Positions 6,521 through 9,707 of a DNA stretch of 9,707 nt are shown here, piece after piece. Both the position numbers and the translations under genes were made by a program. The stretch comes from JBBDSH01 sp040905045 (GTDB lineage: Bacteria; Pseudomonadota; Gammaproteobacteria; Eutrophobiales; Eutrophobiaceae): NCBI GenBank assembly GCA_040905045.1, contig JBBDSH010000027.1, positions 1-9,707 on the forward strand, written 5' to 3'. The first letter of the stretch is position 1, and every line of letters starts with the position of its first letter. The notes under the pieces are model-generated. The model was not told the origin of the DNA. It worked only from the letters and a program-made list of their open reading frames with translations, and made no database searches.

Positions 6521-6548
6521 TTGGAATGTTACTAAAAACTATTATAAA
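6521..6548 (+). promoter_or_regulatory. Candidate sigma-70 promoter for the DUF6513 operon
   Basis: TTGGAA (6521-6526) and TATAAA (6543-6548) are separated by 16 bases, matching four and five of six consensus positions. It would give a leader of roughly 135 bases before the ATG at 6691, and that leader contains the palindromes at 6612-6675. Confidence 0.4.
6541..6546 (-). promoter_or_regulatory. Candidate -10 box for the pqq operon
   Basis: On the minus strand, bases 6546 to 6541 read TATAAT, a perfect -10 match, about 140 bases upstream of pqqC. No good -35 box is found, so an activator may be needed if it is real. It overlaps the -10 box of the plus-strand candidate. Confidence 0.3.
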
Positions 6549-6690
6549 TCAATAAATTAAATTAGAATATTGAAATGAAATCGATAATGAGCACAGGCTT
6601 TTGCAGATTGGAAACCGGTTTGATCCATGCCGGACTGGTTCATATAAACCAGTTTGACGAGCAGACAGTCGTCTGAGGTCCCGGGCGTCG

Positions 6691-8151
6691 ATGCCGGAAC
6701 ACATCCTCTTCCTCACCGGCAAGCTGGCCGAGAAGCGCCTGCGGCGGGTTCTGGACGGTATGTCATCCCCGTCCTTTAGCCACGAGGTCAGAAACGTCGG
6801 CATCAGCGTGGCGGCCCTGATGACCGCAACTATCCTGCGACGGCGTCTGTCGGAGCTGGGCGGGGTGGATCGCATTCTGGTGCCGGGGTTGTGCCGCGGT
6901 GATCTGGAGGCCCTGTCCGGGGAGCTGGGGGTGCCCGTGCAGCGGGGTCCGGAGGACCTCAAGGATATCCCGGCGTTTTTCGGCCATGGCGGCGAGCCGC
7001 CGGATCTGAGCGGTTACGATGTGCGTATCTTCGCCGAAATCGTCGACGCCCCGGGTATCGGTATCGAGGCGATTCTGGAGCGGGCGCGGCGCTACACCCG
7101 CGACGGCGCCGATGTCATCGATATCGGCTGCCTGCCGGATACTCCGTTCCCGCACCTGGAAGAGGCGGTGCAGGCCCTGAAATCGCAGGGCTATCAGGTC
7201 AGCGTCGATTCCCTGGAAGAGGAGGACCTGTTGCGCGGCGGCCGCGCCGGTGCCGATTATCTGCTGAGCCTGAAGGAAAGCACGCTGTGGATTGCCGATG
7301 AAGTCCCCTCGACGCCGGTCCTGATCCCGGAAGAACATACGGACATGGAGTCACTCTATCGCGCCATTGAGCACTGCCGGAACAAGGGGCGGGCGTTCCT
7401 GGCCGACAGCATCCTGGACCCGATTCAATTCGGTTTCACCGATTCCATTCACCGCTACGCCCGCCTGAGAAGGGACTACCCGGAAATCGGCATCATTATG
7501 GGTATCGGTAACCTGACGGAACTCACCGGGGCCGATACCACCGGCATCAACGCCGTGATCTTCGGCATCATTTCGGAACTGGGTATCAACAGCGTTCTGA
7601 CCACGGAAGTCAGCCCTCATGCCTGTGCGGCGGTGCGCGAGGCGGACCGGGCCCGTCGTATCATGTACTACGCCGGAAACGAACACAGCCTGCCCAAGGG
7701 CATCGACGACGCCCTGTTGACCGTCCATGGTCGCAAGCCGTTTTCCTATTCTCTGGAAGAAATCCGCGAGTTGGCCGGCGATATCCGCGATCCCAATTAC
7801 CGCGTCCAGATCAGCCCGGAGGGCATTCATGTCTTCAACCGGGACGGCCTGGAAACGGGGCGGGACCCCTACGATCTGTTTCCGAAGCTGGCCGAGCTGG
7901 AGAACGACGCCCCGCACGCCTTTTACATGGGGGTGGAACTGGCCCGGGCGCAGATTGCCTGGCAACTGGGAAAACGTTATGTTCAGGACGAGGAACTGGA
8001 CTGGGGTGTGGCCGTGGCGCCGGAACGACTGTCGGAGTCCGGAGAACAGAGCCGCGCGGCCCATGCCGTCAAGGAAGGCGATTTCAAGCCCGAGGGCAGT
8101 ACCCTGAAGGCGCGCAAGCAGTCACGCAAGAAGAAGCAGCGGAAAAAATGA
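6691..8151 (+). CDS. DUF6513 / dihydropteroate-synthase-like protein, probable H4MPT-type cofactor synthesis
   Basis: A 486-residue protein. The N-terminal part (about 1-100, starting ILFLTGKLAEKRLRRVL) fits the DUF6513 region; the middle is a pterin-binding TIM barrel related to dihydropteroate synthase but diverged: DGADVIDIGC (138-147), SVD (171-173), LLSLKEST in place of the Asn-Asp strand, DPIQFGF (243-249), then IIMGIGNLTELTGADTTGIN where FolP has GTSRKRF. A C-terminal domain follows (HGRKPFSYSLEEI onward) and then a tail of mostly Lys/Arg (KARKQSRKKKQRKK). Relatives sit in tetrahydromethanopterin gene clusters of methylotrophs and have archaeal counterparts. A role in joining the pterin to the ribofuranosyl-aminobenzene part is an inference from fold and neighbours. 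GAGG lies 12 bases before the ATG. It overlaps the next gene by four bases. Confidence 0.85.
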   Translation: MPEHILFLTGKLAEKRLRRVLDGMSSPSFSHEVRNVGISVAALMTATILRRRLSELGGVDRILVPGLCRGDLEALSGELGVPVQRGPEDLKDIPAFFGHGGEPPDLSGYDVRIFAEIVDAPGIGIEAILERARRYTRDGADVIDIGCLPDTPFPHLEEAVQALKSQGYQVSVDSLEEEDLLRGGRAGADYLLSLKESTLWIADEVPSTPVLIPEEHTDMESLYRAIEHCRNKGRAFLADSILDPIQFGFTDSIHRYARLRRDYPEIGIIMGIGNLTELTGADTTGINAVIFGIISELGINSVLTTEVSPHACAAVREADRARRIMYYAGNEHSLPKGIDDALLTVHGRKPFSYSLEEIRELAGDIRDPNYRVQISPEGIHVFNRDGLETGRDPYDLFPKLAELENDAPHAFYMGVELARAQIAWQLGKRYVQDEELDWGVAVAPERLSESGEQSRAAHAVKEGDFKPEGSTLKARKQSRKKKQRKK

Positions 8152-8726
8152 TCCACGAAACCATTATCACCACCCGCAATCAAGACGGCACGACGCATAT
8201 CGCTCCCATGGGTGTGCACACATACGAGGAAGGCTGGATTATTGCACCGTTCAAACCCTCCACCACGCTGCAGAATCTACAGCGCGACCGATGCGCCGTC
8301 ATCAATATGACCGATGACGTTCGGGTCTTCGCCGGCTGTCTCACCGGCCGTTATGACTGGCCGGTGAAGCCGGCCGAAAAGGTCGACGGTTTTGTGCTGG
8401 AACAGGCGCTGGCCCATATCGAGGTGGAAGTGACGAGCATGGAAGACGACGAACAACGGCCGCGCTTTTACTGCCGCGCCGTTTTCGAGGCCAATCACGC
8501 CCCGTATCCCGGTTTCAACCGCGCCCGGGCAGCGGTCATCGAGGCGGCCATCCTGGTCAGCCGTCTGCGTATGCTGGATGATGAAAAAATCGACCGGGAA
8601 CTGGCCTATCTGAACATTGCAATAGAAAAGACGGCGGGTGAGCACGAACATCTGGCCTGGAACTGGTTGATGGAGAAGGTCGATGCGTATCGTAAGGAAC
8701 GGCGCGCGATAGAGGAGCAGTTGTGA
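8148..8726 (+). CDS. DUF447 family protein, FMN-binding split-barrel type
   Basis: A 192-residue protein of the DUF447 family, known from methanogens and from H4MPT-using methylotrophs. The N-terminal half (about 1-95) looks like a flavin-type split barrel: HETIITTRNQDGTTHIAPMGV, then GWIIAPFKPSTTLQNLQ, then CAVINMTDDVRVFA, similar to the opening strands of pyridoxamine-oxidase-like flavin proteins. The C-terminal half is helical and rich in Arg/Glu (PYPGFNRARAAVIEAAILVSRLRML). There is no signal peptide, so it is cytoplasmic. The exact reaction is not established; gene company suggests a step in methanofuran or H4MPT synthesis. The ATG overlaps the upstream stop (ATGA) and the 3' end overlaps the next gene by four bases, so it is translationally coupled on both sides. 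Confidence 0.86.
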   Translation: MIHETIITTRNQDGTTHIAPMGVHTYEEGWIIAPFKPSTTLQNLQRDRCAVINMTDDVRVFAGCLTGRYDWPVKPAEKVDGFVLEQALAHIEVEVTSMEDDEQRPRFYCRAVFEANHAPYPGFNRARAAVIEAAILVSRLRMLDDEKIDRELAYLNIAIEKTAGEHEHLAWNWLMEKVDAYRKERRAIEEQL

Positions 8727-9445
8727 CGGGTTTGCTGGCCAGCGTATGTGATGCCGGTGAAGCCGGCCTGATACTGGAGGGCGGTGCGGATATCATCGAT
8801 CTCAAGGATCCCTCCGTCGGTGCCCTGGGCGCCCTGGATATCGGCGTCATGACGGATATTGTCGCTCTGGTTAACGGCCGGGTACCGGTCAGTGCCACTA
8901 TCGGGGATATCCCGTTCACCGCAGCGGCGATCCGGCCGCGCATCGAAGCTGTGGCCGCGACCGGTGTGGATTTTGTCAAGGTAGGCGTATTCGGCGATGT
9001 CCGGGATACCGGTGTCCTGGAAATGCTGCGGGCGTTGTCGCAGGCGGGATTGCGCATGGTGCTTGTTTTTTTTGCCGAAGATGTCCCGGGGCATACGGAT
9101 TTTACTGCACTTTCACGTCATGGCATCCACGGTGTTATGCTGGACACACGCGACAAATCAAGCGGATCGTTGCGAAGCAAGCTGTCCCACAGACAGCTGG
9201 AATCATTTGTCTCCGGCGCCAGGGAGACGGGTCTGTTGTGCGGTCTCGCCGGTTCGCTTTGCGCGGACGATATCCCGGCACTGTTGCCTTTGCGGCCGGA
9301 CTATCTGGGTTTCCGCAGTGCCCTTTGCCGAGGCAGCAACCGTGAAGGCGAGGTCGATGCCGCGGCCGCCGGGGCCGTACGGCTCATGCTGTCTGCTCCG
9401 GTACCCGGAGAACAACTCAACCCCGGCATCATGCAGTGGAGGTGA
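8723..9445 (+). CDS. mfnB: (5-formylfuran-3-yl)methyl phosphate synthase, MfnB type
   Basis: Enzyme of the DUF556/MfnB family. In archaea MfnB condenses two glyceraldehyde-3-phosphate molecules into the furan phosphate that starts methanofuran; bacterial relatives are thought to do the same for methylofuran. The 240 residues form a TIM barrel with the family signatures GGADIIDLKDPSVGALGAL (20-38), PVSATIGD (55-62), VDFVKVG (82-88) and GVMLDTRDKSSGSL (137-150). Lys28 fits the Schiff-base lysine (Lys27 in the Methanocaldococcus enzyme), and Lys86 the second active-site lysine. The start is a GTG at 8723 within the stop of the previous gene (GTGA), served by AGAGGAG five bases upstream. The stop is followed five bases later by the next ATG. 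Clustering with the DUF6513 and DUF447 genes supports a C1-carrier role. Confidence 0.9.
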   Translation: MTGLLASVCDAGEAGLILEGGADIIDLKDPSVGALGALDIGVMTDIVALVNGRVPVSATIGDIPFTAAAIRPRIEAVAATGVDFVKVGVFGDVRDTGVLEMLRALSQAGLRMVLVFFAEDVPGHTDFTALSRHGIHGVMLDTRDKSSGSLRSKLSHRQLESFVSGARETGLLCGLAGSLCADDIPALLPLRPDYLGFRSALCRGSNREGEVDAAAAGAVRLMLSAPVPGEQLNPGIMQWR

Positions 9446-9450
9446 ACGAC

Positions 9451-9707
9451 ATGGCACAATGGCGAAAAAAGACCAAAGACGAGACGTATACGGAAGAAGA
9501 GATTGAAGCCAGGCTGAAGGAAGAGTTGCCGCACTGGTATTACGAAAATGGCTGGATCCGGCGCAAGTACAAGACCAGTGGCTGGAAGTCGACACTGATG
9601 GTCATCAATACCGTCGGTCATCTCTCGGAAGTGGCGTTTCACCATCCGGACCTGACCGCTTCTTACGCCTTCGTCATCGTCAAGCTGGTCAACCATGCGG
9701 CCAAGGG
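9451..9707 (+). CDS. 4a-hydroxytetrahydrobiopterin (pterin-4a-carbinolamine) dehydratase-like protein, 3' end outside the window
   Basis: The frame is open from the ATG at 9451 to the window end (85 whole codons). It fits the PCD/DCoH family: an N-terminal helix (YTEEEIEARLKEELPHWYY), two strands (NGWIRRKYKTSGWKST), a helix, then HHPD and a helix ending in NHAAKG. The two adjacent His and the third His 18 residues after the first match the spacing of the catalytic His61, His62 and His79 of human DCoH. The usual Thr-His is Asn-His here. The classical enzyme dehydrates 4a-hydroxy pterins after aromatic hydroxylases; no hydroxylase is seen here. PCD-like genes do occur in H4MPT clusters, so a pterin step for that cofactor is the likely role. 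A strong ribosome site GGAGGTGA (9438-9445) contains the stop of the preceding gene. Confidence 0.85.
   Translation, partial: MAQWRKKTKDETYTEEEIEARLKEELPHWYYENGWIRRKYKTSGWKSTLMVINTVGHLSEVAFHHPDLTASYAFVIVKLVNHAAK

Larger units (their letters stand above)
6399..6690. promoter_or_regulatory. Divergent control region between the pqq and DUF6513 operons
   Basis: This 292-base stretch without a recognised gene serves both operons. Its centre (about 6530-6585) is strongly AT-rich against GC-rich surroundings. On the right side lie the palindrome AAACCGGTTT (6612-6621), an inverted repeat ACTGGTT/AACCAGT (6634-6640, 6647-6653), and CAGAC/GTCTG (6662-6666, 6671-6675). AAACCGGTTTGA (6612-6623) recurs as AAACCAGTTTGA (6646-6657). 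TCCATGCC-GA-TG occurs twice (6488-6501 and 6624-6637). These could be operators or leader hairpins. Confidence 0.55.

Overview
The window reads as a piece of a draft genome (it holds two runs of exactly 100 N, the usual scaffold placeholder) from a GC-rich Gram-negative bacterium. Gammaproteobacteria fit best, from the outer-membrane porin, the FolP and Pqq protein types and the small intergenic repeats, but no rRNA or other marker is present. PQQ genes next to genes related to methanofuran and tetrahydromethanopterin (H4MPT) synthesis suggest an organism that oxidises C1 compounds (methanol via a PQQ dehydrogenase, formaldehyde via H4MPT). That lifestyle is inferred; no C1 oxidation enzyme lies in the window.

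Layout. 1-1145 (+): the 3' part of an outer-membrane porin, closed by a strong terminator. 1322-2125 (+): a secreted protein of unknown function ending in a SHOCT-like motif and interrupted by the first gap. 2231-3184 (+): a prolyl aminopeptidase-type alpha/beta hydrolase. 3410-4237 (+): a dihydropteroate synthase (FolP). Around FolP lie four short arrays of a 7-base unit (consensus NGTRAGG), a REP-like remnant and a 90-bp inverted repeat. 4393-6398 (-): pqqC, pqqD and pqqE, with overlapping ends; pqqE is broken by the second gap. 6399-6690: a divergent control region with overlapping promoter-like boxes and palindromes. 6691-9707 (+): a tight operon of a DUF6513/dihydropteroate-synthase-like protein, a DUF447 protein, an MfnB-type (5-formylfuran-3-yl)methyl phosphate synthase and a pterin-4a-carbinolamine dehydratase-like protein that runs off the window end.

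How it fits together. The right half looks like a cofactor locus: PQQ maturation on one strand, methanofuran/H4MPT-type synthesis on the other, fired from one intergenic region. FolP for ordinary folate and the DUF6513 protein, which carries a diverged version of the same pterin-binding barrel, would serve the two C1 carriers in parallel. No pqqA or pqqB is recognisable here. The most unusual non-coding signal is the heptad array family, which supplies the stop codons of both the peptidase and folP and brackets folP in inverted orientation.
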